A stretch of 64,000 nucleotides of DNA from Choristoneura fumiferana. Lineage: Eukaryota > Arthropoda > Insecta > Lepidoptera > Tortricidae. The stretch spans positions 30,418,922-30,482,921 of the forward strand of contig NC_133472.1 of NCBI RefSeq assembly GCF_025370935.1. Reading direction: 5' to 3'. This document shows, piece after piece, positions 1 through 11,500 of this stretch. The notes under the pieces were generated by a model, which did no database searches, was not told where the DNA came from, and saw only the letters and a list, made by a program, of their open reading frames with translations. Both the position numbers and the translations under genes were made by a program. Positions within the stretch are counted from its first letter, which is position 1; each line of letters opens with the position of its first letter.

Positions 1-2070
1 AGTTATAATTTTAAAAAAAGGTCATATGTAGATTCTGGTAAGCAAGTGGCGCGCAAGGTAACGGCCAAGTGCGTGTCGGGCCACGCGCAGTGTACTTGTA
101 TGTAGAGTCTCATATCTACTAAAGGCGGCAAATATTCAGTATTAAATTTTAATCGACTTATTTCTCGTTTACTTAAAATCCCACTTTACCGTGATAGTTT
201 TCCTTTTAAATGTTAGAGGTTTTGTTAGTAAGAAACTGTTGGTACCTACTCATAATATTTGCCACTTTACCGAGACTTTGAAATTACTAAAACTTACTTT
301 ATGTATGTAAGTAAAACTTCAGGTATCATTATTTCCTACATTCAGCAAATGAGGATCCAACCATAGTGCAGCTCGATTCGATGGAGAACATACCTCCATG
401 TAGGTATAATCTAATCACATTATTTGTTGTTAAGTGAAATAAGTAGCGTTTGTAAGGTTAGTGGTAATGTTATATCTGTAGATAAAGGTATTTAGATAGT
501 TATCTACCTTCGTAGATACCAGCCCTTGACAAAGTTACGCACTCAGTAGGTAGATGAGTACCTAGGTACCGTTACTGCTTGTATTACACACATTATGAGG
601 CAGACTACGACACTGTAATTAGGTACTAATAATGTCGTAAGATGTGGTACCTGTTGTAGGTATTTGAGAGATGTTACGTTATACTTAATAAAAGTAATGA
701 GACAACAGCTAGCACTGCCGAAGAAGTAAATAAAATAACCAAATTAGATTTCGAAGCATAAAATACTTCAACTTACTTACCTAAGTAATGTTTATTTGTT
801 TCTGCTTGTTTTATTAATACAACGCCTAGGTACACTATTAAGTATTCTGATATTAAAATTACTGTGTCAAACTAGTCATGTGTAACGTTTCTAAGTCTAC
901 AAATTTGGTCTAACAATGGACATTACCATTAAAAAAAAATAATCATTAGCCAGCGGCCTTTGCAAGAGTCGGGGACCGAAAACTACCTTCTTTTGGAACA
1001 TCTCCACTGAGCATAACGCAAATGCTACGAGACGAGACTAGTTATTGAATACAATACATAATTATATATAAAATATTTAATTAGATCTCATTATGTATTT
1101 ATAATGCTATAATTGAATATTCAGCGGTTAAGATTTTTTCTCTAAAATTTGAGTATTACGTACACGTGTTGTGAATGAGCTACAATACATTATACATGTA
1201 AGCAATCTGACGGATGTAGGTATTCTAAAGATTGAATACCTATATATTGTATTCCGATCCAATTTATGAAAAGCGTAAACAAAGACGCCATTAACCCGAC
1301 CATAGACATTTAGTGATGTGAAAACCTAGAACCTATTGCAAAATAATTAATCTGTTCAGTAAATCGATTATTTATTAATTGAATAGATCAACGAGTTTTT
1401 GTCCATTTAATTATTTACATTACTTGATTTAATGCCAAAGACTGTTTATTCAATTATAAAAGCAGTAATTATTTTTTAATTTTAAGGAAAGTACATAAAA
1501 ATCGCTTATTCATCCGCACATTAATCGATTTTTAAAATGTCAAATTTTCCACTATCTCTACGTTAGTCTATGCTACTACAGATTATACACATACATATGT
1601 TTCAATCAAGGAATAACGTCAGATTTTGACGAAGATTTTTCAAATGAAAAATAAATATTGAAATCGAACCTAAAAACATGGTCGGTCATCGTTCATCCAC
1701 CATTACCTCTCATATTTCGTTTTCTAGAATTTTTAAACTACTAGACACTGGCAAAATTGTCCTCCAATGGACAGAGCCATAGTTTTAAAAAAAACAACAA
1801 CAACAAATATTGAAATCAAGTGAATTTTGGTGAAAAAAATGATTAGTCATCTTGTTAAAAGACACGAATTATAGATAAATGTGTTATTGATTCGATCCAG
1901 TGGGTGTATATACAAGAATTTTGATGAAATCGGTTTATTTACACTTTTAATAAATTGGATAGGCATAACGTGTATTGGCTTTATTGGGTAACATTAGAGT
2001 TTAGTTTAGGACTATTTGGAGACCTTGATTTCTACCCCGGTATATTTTAATTACGAGCACAATCACCTAC
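1..2070. other. No gene seen; AT-rich flank
   Basis: No open frame of note. The only recognisable pieces are a fragment ending gccaagtgcgtgtcgg near 65-80 (end of the AGGGTTCCGTA family), a CACGTG at 1163, and a repeat at about 1690-1795 that is the uninterrupted counterpart of 50440-51350. Confidence 0.6.
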
Positions 2071-2237
2071 ATTAAGGTGGTTTTCCACCGGCGAGGCTCG
2101 AGGCGAGACGAGAATTGAAATTTGTATGGCAGCGCCCGCGGCGGCTCGCAGCGGGCGCGCGAGAATGCATACAAATTTCAATTCTCGTCTCGCCTCGCCT
2201 CTTCGCGTCTCGCCTCGCCGGTGGAAAATCACCATTA
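2071..2237. mobile_element. MITE with CCACCGGCG terminal inverted repeats, copy 1
   Basis: Starts attaaggtggttttccaccg and ends cggtggaaaatcaccatta, an imperfect palindrome with GC-rich arms (gaggcgagacgagaattgaa and its complement). A second copy is at 45787-45911. Confidence 0.8.
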
Positions 2238-2484
2238 GTCCGGCCGCCTCAAAGCGGCAGCGGTCGTGTCAATCATCAATCATTCGACCTTTGGACAGCC
2301 ATTTAACTAGTCTATAATAATAGCGTATCTACAATAGTGTTAAAGTCGCCCTTTGGCGACCTAGTTTGAACATGTCTGGCTAAATCTCATTTTTTTTAGT
2401 AGTCAAGCGTGACCGGCGGCGGCCGGAACAGTGTACGGCATTATATTATAGGTACACGATGATATTTATTCGGTGATCAGGTAC

Positions 2485-2877
2485 CAATGAGGGCTATCGC
2501 GTATGAATTCGCCACTAGAGGCGCTAGTGTAGCGTGAGGTCTCCGAAATGTCAAATCTAATAGTTTTTGAGTGAGCTACGCGGGTTTATTTATTTGCGGG
2601 TTAATTTTGTGAATATTTTGCAATATCTCAAATTAATTATGGCAAATATGCTTTCCGGGGCAATGAATGTCTGTGTTTTGAGACAGTTTTGTCTTTCGAA
2701 AACCTTTGTCCTGCCTTTTTTTCGAACAAAACGGGGACTATGCAACAATGTGGCATGCTCGATATTTTTATGGTAGGTACGGTTTTAAGGTGTATTAAAT
2801 ATGATTTTAATCTAAACTTTGTTTTCACGCCCGTAATAACAGACTTTGAAAGCCATACTTAAAAACCTCACGCAACA
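2485..2877 (+). mobile_element. CAATGAGGGCTATCG element, copy 1, right end lost
   Basis: Begins caatgagggctatcgcg and tracks the full copy at 4488-4911 to about 2877 (cacgcaaca), then switches to other sequence, so the right terminal repeat is missing. Confidence 0.8.
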
Positions 2878-2930
2878 ATTTATGAGTAACTAGCGACCCG
2901 CCCTGACCCGCACGGGCAAAATAAAAATAA

Positions 2931-3722
2931 AACCGGCCAAGTGCGAGTCGGACTCCCTCACGAAGAGTTCCGTACCTATACAACATTAGACATTGGCAAA
3001 AATCGACAAAAGAAACACGTTTTCCGTACCTACTGGAGCCCCCCTTAGGCAGTTGTGTCACCGCCAGCGAGGAAACGATTAGCTATCCACTATTTCGCTC
3101 AAGAAACGAACAAAAGATATAAAGATCCTGTGTGAGTAAAAGAGACACATATATTAATAGTTGATCGCTGGCTGTTCACACTGTCGGCGAGAACTCGCTC
3201 TTACATCTTTTGTCGCAGCGACAAGAGCTATAAAACTCGCTGAGCTATAGATACTCGCTCAGCGATGTCAGCTTGGCGGCCGCCCCGCTCGAGCGAGTCG
3301 AGTGGAGCGAGTAATCGCCCGTCGCACTCGAACACTCGCTTACAGCCAGCGACAAAACTACACTCGCTCCTCGCTGCTCACCCACTCGTTTCTAGTTACT
3401 CGCTTCTCGCTCATCGTCGGCGGAGGGACAAGTGCCATAAATATTCATTCCATTTTAATTTAATTATTTATATTTAAAGTGAATGGAAATACAAATAAAT
3501 ATTCTGTGAATATTTCAAGCAACTACCTGTTGTCGAAAAGAGCACCGTAATTTTTTTTTCTGTTTTTAGTATTTGTTTTTATAACGGCAGCAGAAATACA
3601 TCATCTGTGAAAACTGTTTAGCTATTCATGAGATACTGCCTAGTGACAGACAGATAGATGGACAGTGGAGTCTTAGTAATAGGATCCCGTTTTTATTACC
3701 CTTTGGGTACAGAACTCTAAAA
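2931..3722 (-). repeat. AGGGTTCCGTA-family repeat, - strand, interrupted
   Basis: One end reads aaccggccaagtgcgagtcg (2931) and the other ccctttgggtacagaactct (3700-3720), the two ends of a family present about ten times here. A GC-rich segment at about 3180-3430, dense in cgctcgc and gagcgag, is inserted between. The 3430-3720 part is matched again at 43200-43540. Confidence 0.65.
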
Positions 3723-4261
3723 AGGTCTCTAATCGAGGGCACTTTACACACATTTTTCAGTTCCAATTTCCAAATTTTGCTTCACAAATGATCTTTGCTG
3801 TTGGATTTATGCCAGGTGTTTTTTATACTTTTCGATCATTATCCTCGATGTTTGTATAATAATTGTTTATTATGAACTTTGATTAATTATGCGGCATGAC
3901 TATTATACAGTACTTTAATATGCATAAGACAATTATGCTAATTTGAATAATATGATTTGAGAAAATCGGCAATTTGTTTATATGCATTATTGTTTTTATA
4001 CGTTTTTAATATTTCGACAGATTGAAATTCTGATTTTTGTGTTATGAGAAATGAAAATTCGCAAATCGTTCTTATGACAAACATTACACACCCAAAATAA
4101 GAACAGAGCAGAACAGGGCGAACAATATTATGTTGATGTTTTTCTACACTCATATCATACCTAAGTCCTCTATAATGCGTTCAAAAACCGTTGGCCATCA
4201 TTATGACCATGACCAGCATTAAACAAGCGATTTTACTATGACAACTTTCTTGTCTGTGGTA

Positions 4262-4400
4262 CAGTCTCCAGCACCAATATCTGACACCACAAGCGTGCAT
4301 AAATAATCTGACATTACTCTATTTCTAGGGTCGGAAGGACGTGTCAGATATATTTGCACGCTCCGCTTTGGTAACTAGATATTAATGCTGGTGACTGTAG
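4262..4400. mobile_element. Palindromic MITE ending ACAGTC(A/T)CCAGCA, copy 1
   Basis: Left end acagtctccagcacc pairs with right end gctggtgactgt. The interior contains aagcgtgcat and attctatttctagg-type motifs shared with copy 2 at 47539-47661. Confidence 0.75.
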
Positions 4401-4429
4401 TAGGTAGCAGTAACGTAAAGTTCGTTACA

Positions 4430-5410
4430 GTATCAAATTATAGTACTGTAATGAATTTCAAATTTGGAACAGCTGTCGAAATCAACACAATGAGGGCTAT
4501 CGCGAATGAATTCGCCACTAGAGGCGCTAGTGTAGCGTGAGGTCTCCGAAATGTCAAATCTCATAGTTTTTGAGTGAGTGAGTCTATTTCTAATTAGAAT
4601 AATTTTGTGAATATTTTGTAATATTTAAAATTAATTATGGCAAATATGCGTTCCGGGGCAATGAATGTCTGTGCTTTGAGACAGTTTTGTCTTTCGGAAA
4701 CCTTTGTCCTCCCTTTTTTCCGAACAAAACGGGGACTATGCAACACTGTGGCATGCTCGATATTTTTATGGTACGGTTTTAAGGTGTATTAAATATGATT
4801 TGAATCTAAACTTTGTTTTCACGCCCGTATTAACAGACTTTGAAAGCCATACTTAAAAACCTCACGCAACAGTGCGCCATCTAGTGAGACAAAAAACGAT
4901 AGCCCTCATTGAAATGGGCCTCTATTCTGGTATCCATAGACACAACATTTTCTCTATACGAAATGTCAACCTTGGTATGTTTTTAATTAGGTAACTATAA
5001 GTCGCACAACAATTTGATCTCAAGAAACATAAGAATAAGGACTTTACTGATTTGTTGGTGTCTTGAAAAAAAAAAAGCATTCGCGACAGAGATTTGTCTT
5101 GCCGCCATTACTGTTGTCATTTAGTTCGTAGTTTTTTGCTGTGTTGTTGTTTAAATTTTATAAAAAATAATTCTTTATATCTGTTTTAATTTATTTATTA
5201 AGCCTAAATTAGTTTAACACTTATCTATGGATATTATGCAATGCAGGTCATTTGTCATCGGTTTCTGAACCCACCTTAGAGTACTTATAATATGTGTGTG
5301 TAGATAAAAATATTGTACCTATGCAACTGTACGTAATTAGGCCTTAAAACACTCGTGTGATCCTTTTATTAAACTCGAGTTTTAAGGACCCCTGTTACGT
5401 AACAGTTGCA
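4430..5410 (+). repeat. Unnamed repeat, about 0.55 kb without its insertion; copy 1
   Basis: The flanks agtactgtaatg (left) and ttaaggacccctgttacgta (right) match, in inverse orientation, 49360-49990. The right part also matches 23860-24065. It is split by the 4488-4911 element, which the 49.9 kb copy lacks. Confidence 0.7.
4488..4911 (+). mobile_element. CAATGAGGGCTATCG element, copy 2, complete
   Basis: A 424-bp non-autonomous DNA transposon with perfect 15-bp terminal inverted repeats (caatgagggctatcg / cgatagccctcattg). It has no coding capacity. Other copies are at 2485 and 18680. Confidence 0.88.
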
Positions 5411-6569
5411 TAAACTACTATTATGACAGTTACGAAAGTTTACTTACATAAAGTCCATACGATGCCATATCCATGCCTTTCGCTCATACACATTTTATTC
5501 TAATTCATTTGTGTTACTGTAAGATTATTTTGAGTATTTATAATCAAATCGCGGATACAATCTATTTGACTTTGATATACAATAATTTTGGTTCGGTGCC
5601 TGAAGGCTGACCTACGCAGTGATGCAGACATGGTTCTTAAACCCTGTTTAGACATGTAAGAAAAAACGTACAAGTTGCATTAAATTGCTCGATTGACCAC
5701 AACAAACTCGTTGGCTTTACGGCCTCTCCTGTAAATGTAAGTAGTAAGACCTGCCTTAGGCAGCTTGCACGATTTATCTTGCAGATCTAATTCGGGATTT
5801 AGGTAAGCTCGACTACGCTTTGTAGTGATTGGAGTCCCTGAAATACTTAAGTTGGAAAATAAATAAAAGTGTATTTTATGCAGAAAGCAACGTTAAAAGT
5901 TAAATATATTGAGTAAATTTAGGTATTTAATTTTGTTGTAAGCATTTATTAGATCGCATGTAGTTTTATTGGCATGCAGTAATTTTATTGGATAAATATG
6001 AAATATTCACTAATGGCCATATTTTAACCAAAATTTAATTAAAATTAATGACAAATAGGAAATTTGGCTATGTTAGTTGTGCTTTGCTCTACTGTGTCTG
6101 TAATTTATATGTATATTGCTCATATTTTATTGTTATTCTTCAAATTGTTATGGAAGGAAATGTTAAAAGTACGTGAAAGGACGCGTCTTGGTATAAAATG
6201 CCGCAAATTTTTTTTTTTTTTTAGGAATAATTAATTATTTTTTGGGATATAGTTAGGTATAATAATATTTAAATTAAGTAAACCCAAAGATATATCTATA
6301 TTGCGTGTTAGGGCAAAATTTCGCCAAAAGTTTTGAAACTACCTACCCGTGTAAAAATTGTATTAGTAGATCGGTACACAAATAATAAAAATAAATGTAA
6401 AATGGTCGTTTTATTTTAATTTTCTTTTATATATAATAAAACTTTGTAAAAAAGAGCTTCCGTGGATCGGCCCAGCGCAGCGTAGTATTATAAGTGTTTT
6501 TCCTTTAGGTGTGAAACAATCATTGGAATAGAAAGTGGTTCATACATAACACATACAATATTTCTAAAG
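5411..6569. other. No gene seen
   Basis: AT-rich sequence without a credible open frame or a repeat I can match within the window, apart from poly-T and poly-A tracts. Confidence 0.5.
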
Positions 6570-6797
6570 CAGTGTTTTTCAACCTGTGGGTTGCGAAGCC
6601 TCTTTAGCGGGGTCGCCGAGCCCCTATTAGTTGCTGGGAAAACTACTTCAGTATAAAAAAACAAGGTTTAAAAATATTTATTAAGAAAATAAAATAAATA
6701 CCTACACAAAATAAAATGCATGGAAAAAAAACAACGGGTCGCGAAATATTTCTTCATATAAAAGGGGTCGTGTCATGAAAAAGGTCGAAAAACACTG
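6570..6797. mobile_element. Non-autonomous hAT element with 8-bp target duplication
   Basis: Ends cagtgtttttcaacc and ggtcgaaaaacactg, the classic CAGTG-type hAT terminal repeat. It is flanked by a perfect 8-bp duplication ttctaaag at 6562-6569 and 6798-6805. 228 bp, no transposase. Confidence 0.9.
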
Positions 6798-7294
6798 TTC
6801 TAAAGAAATTTCACTTTACGTTAAAAATATGCACAGAATATCACAGATTACTAATATGTAGCTAGTTAGCTTCTATGTTGCCCATGACATTTGAATAATG
6901 TTGCCACTCAAATAATAGCTGGGGACAAAAAAATAGTTAAAACAAACCCGAATCTCGATTCGGTATTCTCGATCTTCAATCCCGAAATATCGATTCACTA
7001 GATCGGTCGTTTTCAACCTTTTGGTTTTATTGGCACAGTTTTCGTTCATCACCAGTAAAAATAGCCAAGTGCGAGTCGGACTGGTGCGTAGAGAATTCTG
7101 AAAAATATACCCATAATATGTATAACATTTGGACAGCGGAGGCTTCTTCTCATCGCACACACACCACGCGTCAGTTTTTTTCTTACTATTTCTCAAAAAA
7201 ATTGCTGTTCATGACTCCAATGCAGCATACACTTCGCGGTAATCGCGGCACACCTGAAAGTCTGAAAGTATACGCGGCACACTGCAGGGTCCTG

Positions 7295-7410
7295 CAGGGC
7301 TACTACGAAACTCGAAGTTCGTGTCGTGCGGTCCTTCTGACACTTATACTATTTAATAAGAGAGCGAGAGGAACGGTACGATACGAATTTCGAGTTTCGT
7401 AGTAGCCCTG
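7295..7410. mobile_element. TACTACGAAA palindromic MITE, copy 1
   Basis: cagggctactacgaaactcg at the left pairs perfectly with cgagtttcgtagtagccctg at the right, and the whole 116 bp folds as a hairpin. This family recurs at 7535, 16433, 16774, 19735, 30248, 40262 and 40392. Confidence 0.88.
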
Positions 7411-7439
7411 CTGCTGATTTGTTGGTTAGATTTGATTGG

Positions 7440-7900
7440 ATGCCATTGGGGTGACACCTTGGTGACACTTTTTACCGGCACGGTTAATACCGACACGTAA
7501 ATACCGACTCGATATTTCGAATACATACAAATTGCAGGGCTACTACAAAACTCGAAACTCGAAGTTCGTGTCGTGCGGTCCCTCTGACACTTATATTATT
7601 TAATTCGACGGGACGGTACGATACGAACTTCGAGTTGCGAGTTTCGTAGTAGCCCTGCTGGTGTCAAACTGACAAGCAAGTTTCTATGGGCGTGTCACAA
7701 AATATGTCCATCATGTCGGTATTTCCATGTCGGTATTGTACGTCCGGTAAATGGTGTCACCCATAACACCGAAATGGAAATACCGGCTCTGTTTTTTGTG
7801 TAGACGACCATGGAAACTGACAGGAGCAGGAGGTGTGTTTACGAAAAACAGGGTTGGTATTTCCATCTCTGTATTATCCGGGCCGGGAAAGTGTCACCCG
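7440..7900. mobile_element. GGTGACAC...TACCGG inverted-repeat element upstream of gamma-COP
   Basis: Left end ggtgacactttttaccgg corresponds to the inverse of the right end ccgggaaagtgtcaccc, and a third end-like copy (ccggtaaatggtgtcaccc) lies inside near 7750. A TACTACGAAA MITE (7535-7657) is nested within it. Confidence 0.6.
7535..7657. mobile_element. TACTACGAAA palindromic MITE, copy 2
   Basis: cagggctactacaaaactcg ... gtttcgtagtagccctg, 123 bp. It lies 125 bp from copy 1 and about 330 bp upstream of the gamma-COP ATG. Confidence 0.86.
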
Positions 7901-7987
7901 ATTGAATGAATCAATCTTAAAATTAATATCACATTTGTTAATGATATTTTTATCAATTTAATTAAATAAATTATCCATAGAACCACC

Positions 7988-8536
7988 ATGAGCAATTCTT
8001 TTCGGCGTGACAAGAAAGAAGAAGAAGACAGCGGCGGCAATGTTTTCCAAAATCTAGACAAGACCACTCTTCTTCAAGAGGCTAGATATTTTAATTCTAC
8101 TCCAGTTAATCCAAGAAAATGCATTTTAATTTTGTCCAAGATTATCTACATGCTGAATCAAGGAGAGAAGTTGACAACTCAGGAGGCGACGGACATGTTT
8201 TTTGCTACAACGAAGTTGTTCCAATCAAAGGATGTAGTGCTGCGGCGGTTGGTATACCTTTGCATCAAAGAGCTGAGCTCAATGGCGCAAGACGTCATTA
8301 TCGTTACATCATCACTCACTAAAGACATGACAGGAAAAGAGGATTTGTACCGGGCTGCTGCAATTAGAGCTCTTTGCAGTATAACTGATAGCACTATGCT
8401 ACAGGCCATCGAACGCTACATGAAACAAGCAATCGTTGATAAAAACCCTGCAGTGAGTTCTGCAGCACTGGTATCTGCTCTGCATCTGTCTGGGACTGTT
8501 CCGGATCTAGTTAGACGATGGGTCAATGAAGCACAG
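7988..8536 (+). CDS. gammaCOP: gamma-COP coding exon 1 (residues 1-183)
   Basis: Starts at the ATG at 7988 and ends ...VNEAQ before a gt donor at 8537. The frame stays open past the donor to 8617, but that tail (VIKKKIRYNS...) is intron and does not match the family, whereas splicing to 10078 continues as EAVKSNNPMVSYHAL. A possible weak acceptor (ccatag) at 7979-7980 would allow an upstream non-coding exon, but this is not proven. Confidence 0.96.
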
Positions 8537-11500
8537 GTAATAAAAAAAAAAATTAGGTACAATTCTTATGGGGTTGAGCAGGATATTCCTGCCTGGTATA
8601 CTCTAGTCCAGAATTAGGCGAACCAACTTGACAGTTCATTACACACAAATGTTGCCACAGTTTTACCAGTGCTATAATATCAATATTTAATAAAAACCTT
8701 AATGGATGAAGACCAAAAAGTTGCACACCGTTAAAGCTGCGTTAGCAGGTAGTTAAAAAGACTCCAATGTGCATTAACCTTTTTAGTGTGAATGAAAATT
8801 ACTTAATGCTTAATGTGAGCCAATGCCTTTGAAAGATTTAAAAAAAAACTGTTGAACATTGGTAAAGATGCCATCCACCTTTTTGTTTAAATGACATTTC
8901 ATACTGTCATGTCTCATGTCATCAATAGTTTAAAATTATTTCTTGGTTTTTATCTTGTCCTAGTAAGACATACAATATTATGAATTTCGAAGGAGACCCA
9001 TATAAATGTATGGTAAAGGCAGTCTGTGTGTGCAAGAGGTATGACTATGAATACCTGATAGAATATAATTATTTAATCCGATTGTGTTATGTGTAGTCGC
9101 ACAATGAATCAATTTTCATTCCGCATCTACACAAGGTTATATCGACATATTCCTACACGTTTTTTTTTTGCTATGTCTGGTCTTTTATTTAAGAATATTA
9201 TTTTATTAACAAATTGCTTTAAATCAGCTGTGGTGGCCTAGTGGTTTAACCTATCGCCTCTCATGTGGAGGGTAGTGGGTTCAAACCCTGGTTTGCACCT
9301 CTTGATTTTTTTCAAATTCATGTGCGGAATTACATTTGAAATTTACCACGAGCTTTGCCGCTTTACCGAAAAGTTCCCAATCTGCATTGGGCCCACGTAT
9401 AAACTATGGCCCAAGCCCTCTTGTTCTGAGAGGAGGCCTGTGCCCAGCAGTGGGACGTATATAGGCTGGGATAGGGAAGGATGAAAATTGCTTTAATTGA
9501 AAGAGTTATTGTATACAGTTTTTGATTCAGTTTATTGGTTCCGTATTGTACACAAAAACCAAATTAATTATTATAATATCACTAACCAGTAAGCCTGCAC
9601 CAAATCTTAGCAAATTGCTAAAAACGCATATTTAGTTGCTCAGGGATTTTGATGCATTGGGTCAGGTTAAGCTGTGTCAAGAGAGCAACAAAACAACACG
9701 GAACTCTTTTTACATAAATGGGTGAAGACCAAAAAGTTGCATGTACACTAAACGCAAAATTATCCATACAAAATTGTATGATTAGTTTTCATGTGACAAT
9801 GGAAAAAAATAATAGTAATTACTACAACTTTTTGATCTTTACCCAAATAATAATTGATTAGTTTGACCATGAATTAGGTTTAGTTTAGAGCATTTTTTTT
9901 GGACTTTGGGCTTCTAATAGACTCTCGTTCCTAGTTCCTTATTTACCGCCCTTAAGAGACAATGTACTATATCAGTAGCATTAAAAGACAGTAATAACCT
10001 GAACACCTGGGACTATTTTCCAGTCTGATACTTGATATTTAAAGATTTAGGAAATTGTTTTTTTTTTTCTATTTCAGGAGGCAGTAAAATCGAACAATCC
10101 CATGGTATCATACCATGCCCTGGCTGTGATCGCTGGAGCTCGGCGCAATGATCGTTTATCCACCGTCAAACTCGTCACTAAACTATCGCATTCACATCTC
10201 AACTCGCCATTTGCCATCTCGCTCCTGATTCGCCTTGCTGCTAAGCTCGCTGAAGAAGACCAGACTGACGCGTCTGAAAAGTACATAGAATACATTGAAT
10301 CCTGCTTGCGTCATCAATCCGAAATAGTTGTGTATGAAGCAGCTCACGCACTTATCAATTTAAGGAAATCTGCCAAAGACCTTGCTCAAGCTGTATCAGT
10401 GCTCCAAATTTTCTGTGGCTCCTCTAAGGCTACGCTTCGATTAGCTGGTGCTCGTACTTTGGCCAAACTTACTGCCAAACATCCAGTTGCTGTAGCAGCT
10501 TGCACAGTAGATCTTGAAAATCTAATTTCGGATTCCAATCGTTCTGTTGCCACACTAGCTGTAACAACTCTTCTCGCTACTGGTGCCGAAAGTTCAATTG
10601 ATCGTCTCATGAAACAAATCTCGAGTTTTATGTCTGAAATATCTGACGAGTTTAAAATTGTAGTTGTTCATGCGATTCGCCGATTGTGTTCAAAGTACCC
10701 ACGCAAGCATCAATCTCTTGCAGCATTTTTGGCTGGCATGCTCCGTGACGAAGGTGGGTTGCAGTATAAGACCGCTATTGCTGATGCGATAATTGCGCTT
10801 GTGGAAGAAAATCCAGATGCCAAAGAAACTGGTTTGGCGCATTTATGCGAATTTATTGAAGATTGTGAACACACTTCTCTTGCTGTACGCATTTTACACG
10901 TATTGGGACGCGAAGGACCAAAAGCTCGGCAGCCGTCTAGGTATATAAGATACATCTACAACCGGGTAATTTTAGAGTCTGGCCCGGTGCGCGCGGCAGC
11001 AGTATCCGCTGTGGCTAGATTCGGCGCAGCTCGTCCAGAGCTACTTCCTAATGTAAGAGTACTTTTGGCTCGCTGTCAGTTAGATGACGATGATGAAGTA
11101 CGAGATCGAGCAATATACTATAGTGCCATTTTAGACTCTGACGACAGCCAACTCATCAACGAATTTATAACAAATGTGCCTTTACCAAACCCAGTGCTTC
11201 TCGAAAGCGCACTTCGTGATCATCTGGCCAATAGACTCGAAGAGCCGTTCAATATGGACTCGATCCCGACTATTGAAGAGCCACTACAAGTCAAGGAATC
11301 CCCAATAGAAGTGGAACCTCGCAAACCAACTATCTCTCGCGAGGAACAATATGCCGATCAACTGAAAACGATTCCTGGCATTGAAAAACTTGGGCCTGTG
11401 TTTAAAACATGTGAAGCAGTCGAATTAACCGAACCCGAGACTGAATACCGAGTTCGCTGCGTAAAGCACGTCTATGCGCGCCACCTGGTCCTCCAGTTTG

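Noticed and set aside
8537..8617. Readthrough of gamma-COP exon 1 to a stop at 8617
   Set aside because: Gives a 209-residue truncated product with a non-family tail. The gt donor and exon 2 continuation fit the family.
9232..9305. Possible tRNA gene in the gamma-COP intron
   Set aside because: The cloverleaf is degenerate and the element carries the standard lepidopteran SINE tail.
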